A stretch of 64,000 nt of DNA from Channallabes apus (GCA_030522415.1 CM060111.1:46417559-46481558); one strand, 5' to 3'; counted from the first letter of the stretch, positions 22,990 to 34,039 are shown. The notes: generated from the letters alone by a model not told the origin. Program-made: numbers and translations.

Positions 22990-23118
22990 CTGTAGAGCTG
23001 TCATAGATGAAGAAGAAATGTCCTCCTCCGATGCCCATGCTCTGGGGGTTAAACAGTCCAACACACAGCAGTGCTGCAATGGCGGCATCGACTGCAGAGC
23101 CTCCACGCTTTAGCATGT
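22990..23118 (-). CDS. ggt1-like: gamma-glutamyltransferase, exon 2
   Basis: A 129-bp exon with acceptor TGTGTGTCAG and donor GTGACG. It encodes [20 protein letters not shown], then [20 protein letters not shown] and SST. The strings [17 protein letters not shown] and SMGIGGG are hallmarks of GGT. The split arginine codon joins exon 1 (IG+R) and the split glycine joins exon 3 (STG+K). Confidence 0.95.
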
Positions 23119-23474
23119 CCCTGACACACACACACCCACACCACTAAAACATGACATGACTGTTATTCTTTGTAATCGTCTCCTTGTTGCTCAGCTTCAC
23201 GTCCTGAGTTTAAAATGGAGATGCCAAGCATTGTATTGATTGAGCAGTATTGATTAATCTATTTATGGATATTTTTATGGTTAATAATAATCTACGTACA
23301 GTTTTATTCCATAATTTTATCAGGAATAGTAAATGCCCTTCAGTAAATAAGTAAACCATCACTGGGTTACACTGGGTTTAATGTAGATCTCTGATAATGT
23401 ACTGTAACCAGCTGTAAATGACAGGAATAACTACACCAGGATTCATTGTGATTTGTTGCTTTGTCCTACTGTAC

Positions 23475-23680
23475 CTGCCGATCGCAGAACAGTTCCCAGC
23501 ATCTGCTGCTACAGCAGCTTTGGAGTAGCAGCCAATTTTGAGGGTCTTTTTTGAGAAATGTACAATGAGAAAAACAATTACAGCAATCACAATTATCACA
23601 ACAACCAGAGCAGCAGCTGATAAAAGAATGTGGCGTTTCTTCCTCGTGGTCCTGCTCAAACACAATGCACAAAAACACAA
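23475..23680 (-). CDS. ggt1-like: gamma-glutamyltransferase, exon 1 (membrane anchor)
   Basis: Encodes TRKKRHILLSAAALVVVIIV, then IAVIVFLIVHFSKKTLKIGC and AAVAADAGNCSAIG. This is a short basic cytoplasmic tail, one hydrophobic signal-anchor helix and the start of the ectodomain (AAVAAD--CS-IGR). That is the expected type II topology of GGT. Donor GTACAG at 23,474. The 5' limit is uncertain: an in-frame ATG lies at 23,680, but GAGCAG|GACC at 23,652 could instead be an acceptor with the start codon in an exon further right. No upstream exon was recognised. Confidence 0.82.
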
Positions 23681-23913
23681 AAATTAATAATGTTATTACA
23701 GTAATAATGCCACTACACATTAGTGTACTGTATGTGAGACTTGATGACATGTAATAACTAGCTGTTAAAAGGGCTGTAATTATGTCCAGGCCGTAGTTAA
23801 CATCTTCCGCAGAAATCTACAAACTATCTTAATGACAATTATCATCATCATCTAGAAAAAGAAACATTCTTGAATTTGTGCCTTATATTTAATGAACATG
23901 TAATTGTATACAC

Positions 23914-24078
23914 GAGGGGTCTCCAAATCCAATCCTGGAGGGCCAATGACAGTGTTCTAAACACACCCACTGAACCTACAGTAGTAATTAACATTCGGTA
24001 AATCAGATGTGTTTGAGAAGAAGAATCATCAAACTGTGTTGGACACTGACCCTGCAGGAATGGATTTGGAGACCCCTG
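23914..24078. mobile_element. Short hAT-like MITE
   Basis: A 165-bp element with ends GAGGGGTCTCCAAATCC and GGATTTGGAGACCCCTG. It is flanked by the perfect 8-bp duplication GTATACAC (23,906-23,913 and 24,079-24,086). It abuts the Tc1 remnant. Confidence 0.88.
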
Positions 24079-24084
24079 GTATAC

Positions 24085-24580
24085 ACTACCGCTAAAAAGT
24101 TTGGGATCACTTGAAAATTTCTCATAGTCACACATATAGAATTAGGTAACTATGTAACACTAACGGTCAATTGTTATTTTAAGACATGAAGGTCAGCTGT
24201 TCTGTATCAGTTCTCACAAGAACAGTATTGTGTCGAGTTTATTTGTAAAGCCCATCAAGCTCCAGGATGAAACTGTATCTCATGAAGACCTTCTCAGGAG
24301 AACAAGACCAAAACTGAGCTCTGCTGCAGAGGAGACATTCATTTAGAGTCACCAGCCTCAGAAATCACCAATTAACAACCAGCACCTCAGATTAGAGCCG
24401 TTATGAAGCTTTACAGAGCAGAAGTAGCAGATAAACATCTCAATATCAACTGTTCAAAGGAGATTATTGTGGATTTTAGACAAACACCTTCTGTATTGTT
24501 TTACAGTGTAGAAATAAACAAATATCAGGGACGTCCATGGGGTTAGAGAGGGGTGTACAAACTTTTAAGTGGCGGTGTAT
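24085..24580 (+). mobile_element. Tc1-like transposon remnant
   Basis: Inverted ends CACTACCGCTAAAAAGTTTG and CAAACTTTTAAGTGGCGGTG. The interior retains a decayed N-terminal transposase region (LRRTRPKLSSAAEE, then an IRVTSLRNR-like stretch) but no catalytic core. An internal deletion fuses it to the right end. Confidence 0.75.
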
Positions 24581-24817
24581 GTGTAAATATTGTTATATCT
24601 GCTTTATGCAGACTGACAGTAGCCTCCACACTACTTCTCATACACCTGTCTATAAAATCTCGAGGACTGATGACTCTACAGTGCTCCATGAGATGGCAGG
24701 AAATCCCCAGGAGAGAGCAGCGGCATGAACAATGAACAAAAATTAAATTATAGATGTTCTGTAATAATGCTTAGTCAGGACAGTTTTGTATGTGAAATCA
24801 GTCCACATAAAAGCATT

Positions 24818-24895
24818 TCACTGCATATTATACTGTGTATGATTGTGTATGTGACTAATAAAATTTGAATTTGAATTTGATTTTAAACAATAACC
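24818..24895 (+). repeat. Rex1-type LINE 3' tail fragment
   Basis: GCATTTCACTGCATATTATA followed by GTATGTGACTAATAAAATTT and a GAATTT repeat. It matches the tail at 2,941-3,010 in the opposite orientation. Confidence 0.7.
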
Positions 24896-24934
24896 CCCCC
24901 CCCCACCTCCCCGGGATCAATAAAGTCATGTATC

Positions 24935-25620
24935 TATCTATCTATGCTTTCAGGTTGTAGGAGGTAGAAGTAGAACAGTGCTACACCCCATGATGAACAT
25001 AGAGCTCTGTGCACTGTACTCCACCGTTTATAATGTAACGGTGGCTGTAATGATACAGTAAGTTATTAGGTATAAATGAACATCGCAAAAACACACACTA
25101 ATGTGTTAAAATGTATAACGATCTGAAGCAGATTTTAAATGTGAAATATTCCTTAAAATATTCCTCACTGTAAATCGACCATTTGCCTTTTTTCATCTTT
25201 TGTTCATTCATCATTCTACAGTACAGTCTAAATGTCCATCTATACGTTTATTGCATAATTTATATTTAGACTCAAAACCTGCTTAACTCTCAATTACATT
25301 TCCGGTTCTGCTTCTGTACTTGTCTAAAAGAATTTTAAAAAATAGTTTTTTCTTCTTCCAGTAAGGTGCGCTTGATTTCCTACCCTGGCTGACGACCCTC
25401 GGTTTCTGAATCACGTTCATCATTGTCAGATTGTGGCACTCTTTCCATCTCTGTGTGCTTTCAGTAATCGCTCGCTGCAGAAACGTGCTGTTGGTCTTCA
25501 CAGTTGTGACAGAGTCTGTGGTTCACGCAGAGACGCCAAGACCGTTGTGGATTTCTCAACAAAAATGGAAGAGAAACCAAGTCAGAGGAAAATGTTGCTT
25601 TATTTGCACATGTGACAGGT
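24935..25620 (-). repeat. Segment duplicated at 34,040-34,600
   Basis: Aligned by eye with 34,040-34,600. Shared landmarks, in order, are an AGTAGAACAGT block, a GTACTCCACCGTTTATAAT-like block, a CATTCAGCATTCTA-like block, the GTTGGTCTTCACA block and an AGAGGAAAATGTTGCTTTAT-like block. It contains the candidate exon at 25,283-25,501. Confidence 0.6.
25283..25501 (-). CDS. Candidate terminal exon, unknown protein
   Basis: A 72-codon open frame beginning KTNSTFLQRAITESTQRWKE and continuing CHNLTMMNVIQKPRVVSQG, then a lysine-rich end (YWKKKKLFFKILLDKYRSR) and stop. AATAAA follows about 30 bases after the stop on the minus strand. The 34-kb duplicate preserves the opening (VKTN-FLQ) but has a stop after it and then diverges. 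I do not recognise the family. It may be the last exon of a small rapidly evolving gene, or chance. Confidence 0.3.
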   Translation of the reverse strand: MKTNSTFLQRAITESTQRWKECHNLTMMNVIQKPRVVSQGRKSSAPYWKKKKLFFKILLDKYRSRTGNVIES

Positions 25621-26045
25621 TGAAACGTGCTCATATTTCATTACAAATTATAGAGGCACTGAAAATCCAGATTGCCGTGTCACATTCTGTAAAAGCATTA
25701 AGTCTGTGATTTATTTTTCTTAAATATATAATTTTTATAAATAATTTATTGTTTATTTTAAACTGTGATACATTTTATCAGAGATCTACAAAGTTGTCTG
25801 AATCTGTTAGCCTGGTATTGATTGCTTTGGTCTTCTCTCACATCCCCTGGGGAAATTCCACTATTTCCCTGACTGCAGTAGACCTTCTGTTGAGGAACAT
25901 CATATATCACTCTCATGATTATTTCTCCCAATATTTTAGGTATGTTGCCAGAACAGTGGAACAGTTATTAGCGATGTTCCTTGTTAATTTTCCCTGTCTT
26001 TCCGTTAATGTGTGTGTGCGTGTGGGTGTGTGAAGGCGAGAGGAG

Positions 26046-26080
26046 AAGGTGTGTGTGTGTGTGTGTGTTCGTGTGTGTGT
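26046..26080. repeat. (GT)n microsatellite
   Basis: An interrupted (GT)n run. Confidence 0.85.
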
Positions 26081-26204
26081 TATGATCAGTGCAGACGAGA
26101 GATACTAGGGACGAGACTAATGACTGATCGGGTTAGTAGTTAACTGGGTTAGTATCAAAATGAGTTACTGCCTAAACGGATTGTGACCTAAATGGGTTAG
26201 TAAC

Positions 26205-26335
26205 TGACCATACAAGAGGAGCATCACACAAAAGGCTAAACACACAAGAGGCTAATCCATACTAGAGACTAAACCTACTAGCGGCTAAACACTTAAGTGG
26301 CTAAACATACAAGTAACTAAACAAGAGGCAAACAG
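26205..26335. repeat. Degenerate minisatellite, ~17-bp unit
   Basis: Repeats of a unit like ACACAAGAGGCTAAAC (ACAAGAGG, ACACAAAAGGCTAAAC, ACACAAGAGGCTAATC, ACTAGCGGCTAAAC, ACTTAAGTGGCTAAAC). About seven degenerate copies. Confidence 0.7.
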
Positions 26336-26649
26336 ACAGTGGAGTCACACAGAACAGTACTTTACACAGACTGAAAGACAAACTAACTATTACACATAAC
26401 TTCACAAATACAGCTCCAACAATAAAAAGCAATATGAACATAAACATAACAAAACTAGAGCCCACTTAGACAGGGGGGTGTTCCAGAAAACTTGGTTAAC
26501 TTACCATTTGGTTAATCATAATCTCCGGGTTGATTTACTCAAACCCACATACCGTGAATATGTCGGTTCCAAAACCCCTGATAAGAGTAAGTTTAATCAC
26601 CTCCTACTGGTTACCCAGAGTTAATGCGCGTGCAGGTGTAGACATTTTC

Positions 26650-27526
26650 AATGGTTCGCCGAATTCACGAGTCAAAATAGAAAATCAGAAAAGTGAAAAA
26701 AAGAGAGCGGCATACTTCACAGAGGTTTTAATGCACGCGTATGAGGAATTCATGCCAATAATTCAATACGGCTGCACCGGCTGAAGAAAGAGAGTTGGCT
26801 TGGCAAAAAATCAGAGTCAGAGTAAATGCGTGAATTTATTAAATTGCTAATTTGACATCGCCTCTCCTTTTATTATAATGCAAAATAATTAAACACCCCT
26901 TCCGCGTCCTTTTGGCTGTTAAATGAAAGCATTTACTTTTCCTGCCATTAATTTCTTTAGGTTAAAATACCAATGTATACTGACTAGGAATATATGGATT
27001 ATTATTTAATAAGGTTTAATCCTTCTGGAGGCAGAAGCCAAGTGAAAATGAAATACAAAAAACGTTCTGCAAAAAGGTAATATCTTATTACACGATCACT
27101 GAACTATTTATTAAACACGGTTTAGTATATTCGTTCTGTCCTGGAGCTAATAGAAAGAAGGCTGAAGCCCGTCTAACTGGCGGAGACCCACCACCACCAC
27201 CCCCCCTCACCCCATCTGAGGAGCGACTCTGTCCCTTAATAAAGGGCCACCAGTGACACTAGCAAGGGATAAAATGTAAATTTCTCTTTCACTTAAAGGC
27301 TTTTGAAAATGCTTCATGCTTTTATGCAGGCTTACTTTATTTAACTGCATATGATGGTTAGGCTACTGTGATCTTAGTTGTATTACTTTGACATGTTTTT
27401 TCCTGCATTTATGTTTTTTCTTTGATATTATTGAGAATTCTATGGGTTGGATTTTCTGTATTACTGGCCCCTACTGAAAGAACACAGTCTATATATATAT
27501 ATACTGTATATACAAATCCTATCTCT

Positions 27527-27582
<56 letters not shown>

Positions 27583-28075
27583 TTTTTCTTTTTTTTTTTT
27601 TTCTTTTTTGCCAGATAACGTATACTTGCATATTTTCACTGAAGGATGAAGATGAAGAGACCACATCTGCTGTGACAGAAGTGGACAATGCTGGTAGATC
27701 CACTGAGGTAGGATGCATACTATTATAATGCAGCGCCCCCTTTTTACATTAGAGTAACAAACTGTCATTGTTCTTTCACAGTACATACCTGGGGATTTCC
27801 TCACAGTCAATGCACGATCTAATCAATGTAAGAATTTGTGTGCAGTTGTCCATATTTTAATTTTATTGTCTGACAGAATCTTATTAATTTTATTATTTTT
27901 AATAATAAATCCTAGTTTCCTTCTAGTTGCCAGCAAAGGAGCTGTATAAGGTCCATCTTCAAAAACAAATAAGAAAAAGTGACATAGAGATGGACCTTAA
28001 ATGGAAGAGAAAAGGCTATCCATTAAAAAAGCAACATTAGAAATTGAATTACTGGAGCATCGCCTTAAGGTGAGA
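26650..28075 (+). pseudogene. Harbinger Myb/SANT-like protein remnant
   Basis: Three exon-like pieces. 26,680-26,830 gives KKRAAYFTEVLMHAYEEFMP, then after a frameshift RELAWQKIRVRVNA. 27,640-27,710 gives KDEDEETTSAVTEVDNAGRS. 27,925-28,070 gives LPAKELYKVHLQKQIRKSDI and EMDLKWKRK. This matches the layout of the DNA-binding accessory protein of PIF/Harbinger elements: trihelix/SANT, acidic linker, then a coiled-coil end. Stops and frame changes make it non-functional. Confidence 0.6.
27531..27607. repeat. (AT)n followed by poly-T
   Basis: About 40 bp of AT dinucleotides, then a T-rich run, inside the Harbinger ORF1 region. Confidence 0.9.
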
Positions 28076-28902
28076 ACTTGTGCGTATATTAATCTGTTGC
28101 ATGTTAAAAGTGTTGTGTATATAAAGCAATGTCATTAAAAAAAACAAATTTAATTTCATTTTACTTTCATTGTTTTTCAGACCAGTGCAAATTATTTAAT
28201 AAAAGTAATTTTGACAAATCGTGTCTCTCAGAAGTCTTCCATCTCTGTTGTGTGCAAAAATCTGTAGAGGTTCCTCTGGGCATCCTCTTCAATATAAGGA
28301 GGGTGGCTCTTTCCACTTATAGTGGCAATGTGCTGAAGCACAACACAAGCCACTATGGTGTTGCATGCCCTCTCTGGACTGGCCCAGAGCCCACGCAGAC
28401 ACTGAAACCTAGACTTGATGATCCCTATGGTCATCTCCACCTTGACCCGTGTTCGGCTGTGAGCCAGGTTATAGCGTGTCTGTGGTCCAGGATCAGGTTC
28501 AGGGTAGGGTGTCATTAAATAGGGCAGACAAGGGTATCCCCAGTCCCCCAGCAAGTAACCATTGTACTGTCCTGGAATGATTCAAGTGTACAATACAAAT
28601 ATAATAAAAAGAAGAAAAAAAACATTGTGTGAAGCAAAACATGCCCTGCTGAAATATCTGGCATAATGACGACTCGCGGAAAATTCTAGCAACATGCACA
28701 GATCCTGGCCATTTCACCTGTGTAAAAAGCATTTAAGTGCCAGACATACAGTTGCCTTTCCCACATGCTCTGCATCGCCCATAATGTACAAAAAATGCCC
28801 TTATGCTAAAAACCAAAGTGCTATGCACAGAATGTTTTCTGTTCTAAGCCCAGACCCGTAGTTTGTGACGTGCAATATGCGGTTTCAAGAGATGTTTTAA
28901 GT

Positions 28903-29037
28903 TGTAACGCAGCCACATAAAAGGACATTTTAATTAACAGGGAAAGGATCGAAGAGCTAATGCGCTCACCTGTGTCATAAGATGTGCCCTATCCGGTTTC
29001 TATTGTCCCCATTGACAGTGTTGGTCCACACCGGGTA
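28903..29037 (+). repeat. Gypsy family A, truncated 5' LTR
   Basis: The first 135 bp match the start of the LTRs at 41,377 and 30,482 (CACCTGTGTCATAAGATGTG), then break off at CACCGGGTA. Confidence 0.85.
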
Positions 29038-29085
29038 TTTTAGACAATCCATAGACAGCGGTCTCAACAGAGTCTTTGTGATGCA

Positions 29086-29857
29086 GTGGACGTGAGCTTT
29101 GAAGGGCTGCAGCGCTACTGCCAGGAGGCTCTCGAGAAAATGGAGAGAGCCATCGTTGACTGTTTTCTGCAACGTGATGTCATCTGGGAGAACCGGATGA
29201 AGAGACTGCGTCTCACTAGTATGCCCACCACCCACAGGTTACAGGCCTCCACCCCCTCCGTCTCATGCACCACATCTGCCCAGCACTCCAACCACTACAG
29301 CGACAACCAAGGTAAAGCCACCAAGCACCCATAATATCTACAACGTTCCTCCTTGTGTTCCAGTACACCCCTCAGCTCAGCTCACCTCTCCAGTCTCATC
29401 CCCTTCTTCTCTTCATGCTCGACCATCCATCTGCGTGGAGTTTCCAGCCTTTTGCGATGTGTCAGAGACAGCTGATGTGCTGAACTTCATCGAGCAAGCT
29501 GAGAAGTATCTGGAGATCAGACCACTGACCGGCCCCGAGCTGCTGGGAACCCTCGGCACGGTTCTACAAGGGCCTGCTCTGAGTTGGTGGAAGGAGGAGA
29601 AAGGCAAGGTGAAGGATTGGCGGTCTTTTAAACAGGCATTCACGGCGGCTGTCATACTGGACGACGACCTCGCAGAAGTTGAAGACAAGTTGAGGTCTCC
29701 GGTACAGCAGCCCGGGCAACGCCTTGGAGACTTTGCCGATGACTTTGTCTCAAGTGGAACCCTGATATCTCCGAGGAAGAACGAGTGGGGCAAACACTGG
29801 AGAACATCAACCCGTGTGAGATTATCCAGGCCCAGCAGAAGGACCCCACTATCCTAA
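29086..29857 (+). pseudogene. Gypsy gag remnant
   Basis: An upstream frame at 29,086 gives VSFEGLQRYCQEALEKMERA, a coiled-coil-like start. At 29,435 the gag domain reads FPAFCDVSETADVLNFIEQA, LEIRPLTGPELLGTLGTVLQ and GPALSWWKEEKGKVKDWRSF, with PVQQPGQRLGDFADDF near the end. This is the capsid-like domain of Gypsy gag. It then runs out of frame into sequence that belongs to pol. Confidence 0.75.
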
Positions 29858-30331
29858 AGCTACTCCCTATGGACCATCCAGGAAGCAAACGAGGTCAGAG
29901 GGTCGCCTTCGAGCATCACCAAGGGGCATTATATCGCCGCGTACAAGGCAAGGGGAGAGGCATTAATGAAAATCTTCCTCCAGTACTCTCATGACAACCC
30001 TATGGGAGGACACCTAGGGCAACTAAAAACCCTGCTGAGGTTGCTAGAAGTGGCGTGGTGGCCGACTGTGCGGAAAGACATCTGGCACTACATGAAATCA
30101 TGCAGCATTTGTCAACGACACAAGACGGCAAACCCATCACTTCACAGACAAAGGTTCATCACGGAGGAGGAGAAACTCAGAGTGAAACAACCTAAATCCA
30201 GACAAGCCAGTTATCACAATACCCGGAGGAAAGCAGCACACTTTCATCCGGGCGAATTGGTTTGGAGAAAAGCTCTATCACTCTCCTCCACAGCAAAGAC
30301 AGGTACTGCACAGCTACCGCCCAAGTGGTAG
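29785..30331 (+). pseudogene. Gypsy integrase zinc-binding domain remnant
   Basis: The frame at 29,966 reads [20 protein letters not shown], then [20 protein letters not shown] and RHKT, the H-x(n)-H...C-x2-C zinc-binding module. Directly afterwards comes [20 protein letters not shown] sequence and FHPGELVW, which belongs near the integrase C-terminus. The DDE catalytic core is therefore deleted. Confidence 0.78.
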
Positions 30332-30481
30332 GGACCAGCAGAAATTCAAACCAGGAAAGGACCAATTAAATACACAATGTCTTGGGGCTACCCACAAAAA
30401 GCAGATGTTGTCAGTTTGGCGAATTTAAAGCGCTTGTACGGACGTTCTCCTCAGACGCCGGAGGCTTGGGGGGGGGGTCTA

Positions 30482-31156
30482 TGTAGTGGACAGGGAAAGG
30501 ATCAAAGAGCTAATGCTGCTCACCTGTGTCATAAGATGTGCCCTATCCGGTTTCTATTGTCCCCATTGACCATGTTGGTCCACACCGGGTAAGCTCATGC
30601 ATGCATGTGCGATCGCAGCGAGAGGGAACCCGGAAGTGACGTGGGGGTCACATGTACCGGAACCGGCGAAGGACTCTGGACGGAGAGATAAAGTCAGTGC
30701 GCTGCATGCCTAGAGAGAGTCTGTGTGATTGCCAAGGATTACTTTCCACTGCAGGGATTGATCTTTTCTGGACAACGCACAATTCACCTCTCATTCCTCT
30801 CATCTTTTAACGGTGAGATCGAGCCATCTCTCCAGCTCATCATTTCAAACACACTGTAATATCTCAAACACTGGACTACCATACACACACTCACTCGCTC
30901 GCATTCATCACACACACTGTTTATATTTGTACTGTATATATTTTGTATATATTGGTTTCTGGTGCACCGTGTTTGTTTATTTATTTGTTTATTTTGTATA
31001 ATACACGTTGGTTTAATTTAATACAAGTTCTTGTGTCGCGTCTTATATTGTCCCGCCGCGGTTGCGCAATACCGGAAGTATTGTTTACTAGTCCATATTT
31101 TGATTCCCAAACCTGTAGCAAAGTAACTAAGCAGTTTTATAAATCCAAGCGTTACA
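30482..31156 (+). repeat. Gypsy family A, 3' LTR
   Basis: 675 bp beginning TGTAGTGGACAGGG, preceded by a G-rich tract (GGAGGCTTGGGGGGGGG) that may be the polypurine tract. About 27 bp near the start are missing compared with the 5' LTR. Confidence 0.85.
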
Positions 31157-31389
31157 AAGTAAATTAACAATTTCCTTGAAAACTGAAAACGCTCTTTCAA
31201 ATAATCATTAGGGAATGAAAAGACATCAATACGCGGTCTTATAACTCTCTCCCATATAATCGTATAATTTGTCCCTCCACGTCCACAGGATCATCATCAA
31301 AAGGGCCGCTATGCTCAATAACCTTCCGAGACAAACTTACCCTGGAACATAACCTGATACATAACTATTGATCAACCCAGTTCCCCAGA

Positions 31390-31532
31390 ACAAACAGCTA
31401 TTTATAACAGGTCTAATGAGCTACCTCGGTTCAGGCGAGCTCCCTTATCACCTGACTGAGGTGACTTCTGAGAAACAAAAAACTACACAAACAAAATTAT
31501 CGGGTGCCCTCTAGGGATCATCCCTCACACTA
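31390..31532 (-). mobile_element. Diverged LTR fragment related to family B
   Basis: On the minus strand it starts TGTGAGGGATGATCCCTAGA and shows the same ordered features as the solo LTR at 20,605: CTAGAGGGC, TTTTGTTT, CTCAGTCAGGTGA, CGCCTGAACCGAGGTA and TATAAATAG. The other end is not clear. Confidence 0.6.
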
Positions 31533-32198
31533 ATCAGTGGTTATGTACGCACCAATCAGGCTGTGCTTGTGAAAAAATGGCCAGGAAGAAGCTTTTTTGT
31601 GCATAACAAGCCCAAGTAAAAAAAAAGTATGCTAAGTATATTAAATCCTAGCATGCCAAAGCATACTTAAATGTACTTGCAGCCAGACTAATGACTAGTA
31701 TACTTGAAGTTTGCTATTTTGGAACAACTAATTTTGCACTAAGTGTATTTAAGTTGTAATTAAATTGTACAAAAGCACAATTTTAAGTGTATTAAGTATA
31801 CTTTTGTGTGCTAAAGTGGAACAACTTTAAGTATACTTTAGTACACTTAAAGTATATGGCTGTGTGTGTACTAACGTACATACCTGACAGTAATTAATAC
31901 AATTTAAGTATATATGTAATGTATTATAAGTACAGTACAGCTTTTTTTTACTGTATTACAAATACATGATTAATATACTATGAGTATATTCTTATTGCAG
32001 CAGTAGCGTGCTGTTATACTTCTGGCCAATTACAAATACTAAAAAAGTACACTTTGTGGTTAATACAAATATACTTTATTGTATCATACAGTACACACAA
32101 CCTTCTATAATACTGTAGCGTTTTTCAGCCCTAGCAGGGAACTTGGAGGACGAGTGAGTTTGGTGGCTACCCAATGTAATGACTGGGAGTAGTTTATT

Positions 32199-32201
<3 letters not shown>

Positions 32202-32254
<53 letters not shown>
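32202..32254. repeat. (CA)n microsatellite
   Basis: About 26 uninterrupted CA units. Confidence 0.95.
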
Positions 32255-32256
<2 letters not shown>

Positions 32257-32672
32257 TCAGCTATTAGCTAGAACTGGAGAACGGTTGCAGAATGCAGCAC
32301 ATACATGCGTAGAGATAGCACACATGTACACATACTCAAACTTGGCCGAAGCCACTAACCTAAACACACGTCCCAAACAGGGTGAACACAAAAAGAACAC
32401 CTCCCGCAAGGCACGACGGTCGCAAGCCGCCGCCCCGCCCACAATACTGTATTGCAAATGTGTTACCAGTACATTAAGTGTTTAGGATATGCTAAATGCA
32501 TTTTCTACACTATAACATGTTTTTGAAAAGCATTACATCAGTAATTATGAGGCAGATTTTATTCATGAGTTCAACAGATTTAATTTGCACAAGGTTACAA
32601 AAAAGCACTACTATAGTTTATTTGTGCTCAACAAAACATCAGGTTGTCTCACAAACACACAAACTAAAATAT

Positions 32673-32870
32673 AAACTGGTGTGTGAACACAGACAGACAT
32701 TAGTATTAGAATCTACAGGTACAGTATTAGTTTAAACCTGGTGTATGAACACAGACAGACATTAGTATTAGACTCTACAGCTACAGTATTAGTTTAAACC
32801 TGGTGTGTGAACACAGACAGACATTAGTATTAGAATCTACAGGTACAGTATTAGTTTAAACCTGGTGTGT
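32673..32870. repeat. 62-bp minisatellite, 3.2 copies
   Basis: Unit starts AAACCTGGTGTGTGAACACA and ends CAGTATTAGTTT. Copies differ by one to three bases. Confidence 0.92.
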
Positions 32871-33109
32871 TGATTCTGTTACACAGAGACTGAAAACAGG
32901 CCGAGAGCTACAGAGCCATTATACCACAAGCAAAGTACACAACACATTAACAACAACACATTACACAATACAAACTATAGATTAAAGTATGTACTTAATT
33001 TAAAACCGTTAAATTTACCTTATGCCGATGAAAATAAATAATAACGATACGAACTAACGCACGCGATGATGCAGCTTCAGCCGTTAATTCAAACTAGAAG
33101 TGAAGAACT

Positions 33110-33200
33110 GGGGAGCCAATCAGAGAACGGACAGTCCGAATCTGCCCGCCTCCAGCCTCTGATTGGCTGGTGGGGCGCCGTTTAGTCTCCGGTTGGCTGG
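33110..33200. promoter_or_regulatory. Cluster of CCAAT boxes
   Basis: AGCCAATCAGAG, TGATTGGCTGG and GGTTGGCTGG occur within 90 bp of GC-richer sequence inside an AT-rich element. This composition is typical of a CCAAT-driven promoter. No downstream gene was found. Confidence 0.35.
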
Positions 33201-34039
33201 AATAGTCGCAGAGTTTACAACGCTGCTGCAGTTTGTGTGTCGCTTTATGACAGTGAGCGGACAGAAGAGTGAGGAGTAAAAACATAAATTATCTTGAACG
33301 GCAAAAGTGATTTTGAGCGTAGGAACGAGTTTGAGATCGCGCGCGCAAGGGAGAGATTCAGCGTGCAAAAACGAGTCTAAAAGCGCACGAGAGAGTAGTG
33401 CACTCAATATAAGTACATTTACATTTAACTGATAATATACTGAGACTACCGTATATTAAAATTTGTATTCTAATATATACTTTCTGTACATTTGTACAAT
33501 GATTATTTCGAGCATATTTAAAAAAATATATAACAAAAATATATTGAAAAACAAGTTTAAATAAGTGTACTTTGGAAATTAGACCAGCCTTTCACTTAAA
33601 GTATATTTTCCAATAATATATCTTTGGAGCGTGTACTATAATACAATTATTTTTAAGTATATTTAAAGTTTAATTCCAAAATTTGGTAAAAGCATGATGT
33701 TAGTATACTTTTTATATATTAACTGATGGTACAACTTTTTGTTAGTATATTATGAGTGTATTATCGAGGATTTCAATATATTTGTAATACACTAAAGTGC
33801 ATTTTTTTTTCACTGGGGAGTCCACATATCAGGCCATATGTTAGTCGAGTGTTTGTGCTATAAACCCACAAACGTACAGAGAAATATTTTAGAAGAATCA
33901 CAACAATCACTGCACTCACTCCTTACATAAGATGTTGTAGATATTAAATAATAAAGTCTGATGAGGACAATTGTGACAATGTGAACTTTTGTGTGTGAAG
34001 CTGTGTAACTACTTTCACTTTGCTTATCTGTGTCACACT

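Larger units (their letters stand above)
28903..31156 (+). mobile_element. Gypsy-like element of family A, internally deleted
   Basis: Flanked by the 4-bp duplication AAGT (28,899-28,902 and 31,157-31,160). It starts TGTAACGC and ends GTTACA. The 5' LTR is truncated (28,903-29,037) and the 3' LTR is nearly full (30,482-31,156). The interior retains a gag piece and the integrase zinc-binding region. Protease, RT, RNase H and the integrase core are missing. It lies inside the Harbinger transposase, whose reading frame continues across the duplication. Confidence 0.87.
28228..31310 (-). pseudogene. Harbinger DDE transposase, split by Gypsy element
   Basis: Read from high to low coordinates. 31,300-31,161 gives FDDDPVDVEGQIIRLYGREL, then RIDVFSFPNDYLKERFQFSR. 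After the Gypsy insertion, 28,898-28,738 gives GDAEHVGKATVCLALK. Next, 28,720-28,660 gives KWPGSVHVARIFRESSLCQI. Finally 28,554-28,228 gives LGDWGYPCLPYLMTPYP and the block RTRVKVEMTIGIIKSRFQCL, ending CNTIVACVVLQHIATI. These are HARBI1-type (DDE_Tnp_4) blocks. Frameshifts, an in-frame stop and the insertion inactivate it. Confidence 0.78.
26473..31340. mobile_element. PIF/Harbinger transposon, interrupted
   Basis: The left end GGGGGGTGTTCCAGAAAACT resembles known fish Harbinger ends. A Myb/SANT-like ORF runs on the plus strand (26,650-28,070). The DDE transposase runs on the minus strand (31,310 down to 28,228), giving the usual two-gene layout in convergent orientation. A Gypsy-like element (28,903-31,156) splits the transposase. 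Both genes have frameshifts. The right end is not resolved, because an LTR fragment overlaps the region after 31,340. Confidence 0.72.
31611..33822. mobile_element. AT-rich non-autonomous DNA element
   Basis: The ends CCCAAGTAAAAAAAAAGTAT and (reverse complement) CCCCAGTGAAAAAAAAAATG are inverted. About 500 bp inside each end is dense in AAGTATACTT-like repeats in both orientations. The middle holds a CA tract, a 62-bp minisatellite and a GC-richer CCAAT-box block. No transposase frame. The superfamily is unknown. Confidence 0.6.

Noticed and set aside
27422..27810. Membrane-like Tyr/Ile-rich frames
   Set aside because: Translation of an (AT)n and poly-T tract.
26473..28560. Host Myb-domain gene next to a HARBI1 gene
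   Set aside because: Frameshifts, a transposon-type left end and convergent Myb/transposase layout mark a Harbinger transposon, not host genes.
29086..29334. Independent host coiled-coil gene
   Set aside because: Lies between the LTRs of the Gypsy element and directly before gag.
32202..32254. CRISPR-like or satellite array
   Set aside because: Simple CA repeat; no spacers.
32673..32870. CRISPR array
   Set aside because: Contiguous 62-bp tandem units without unique spacers, in a vertebrate genome.
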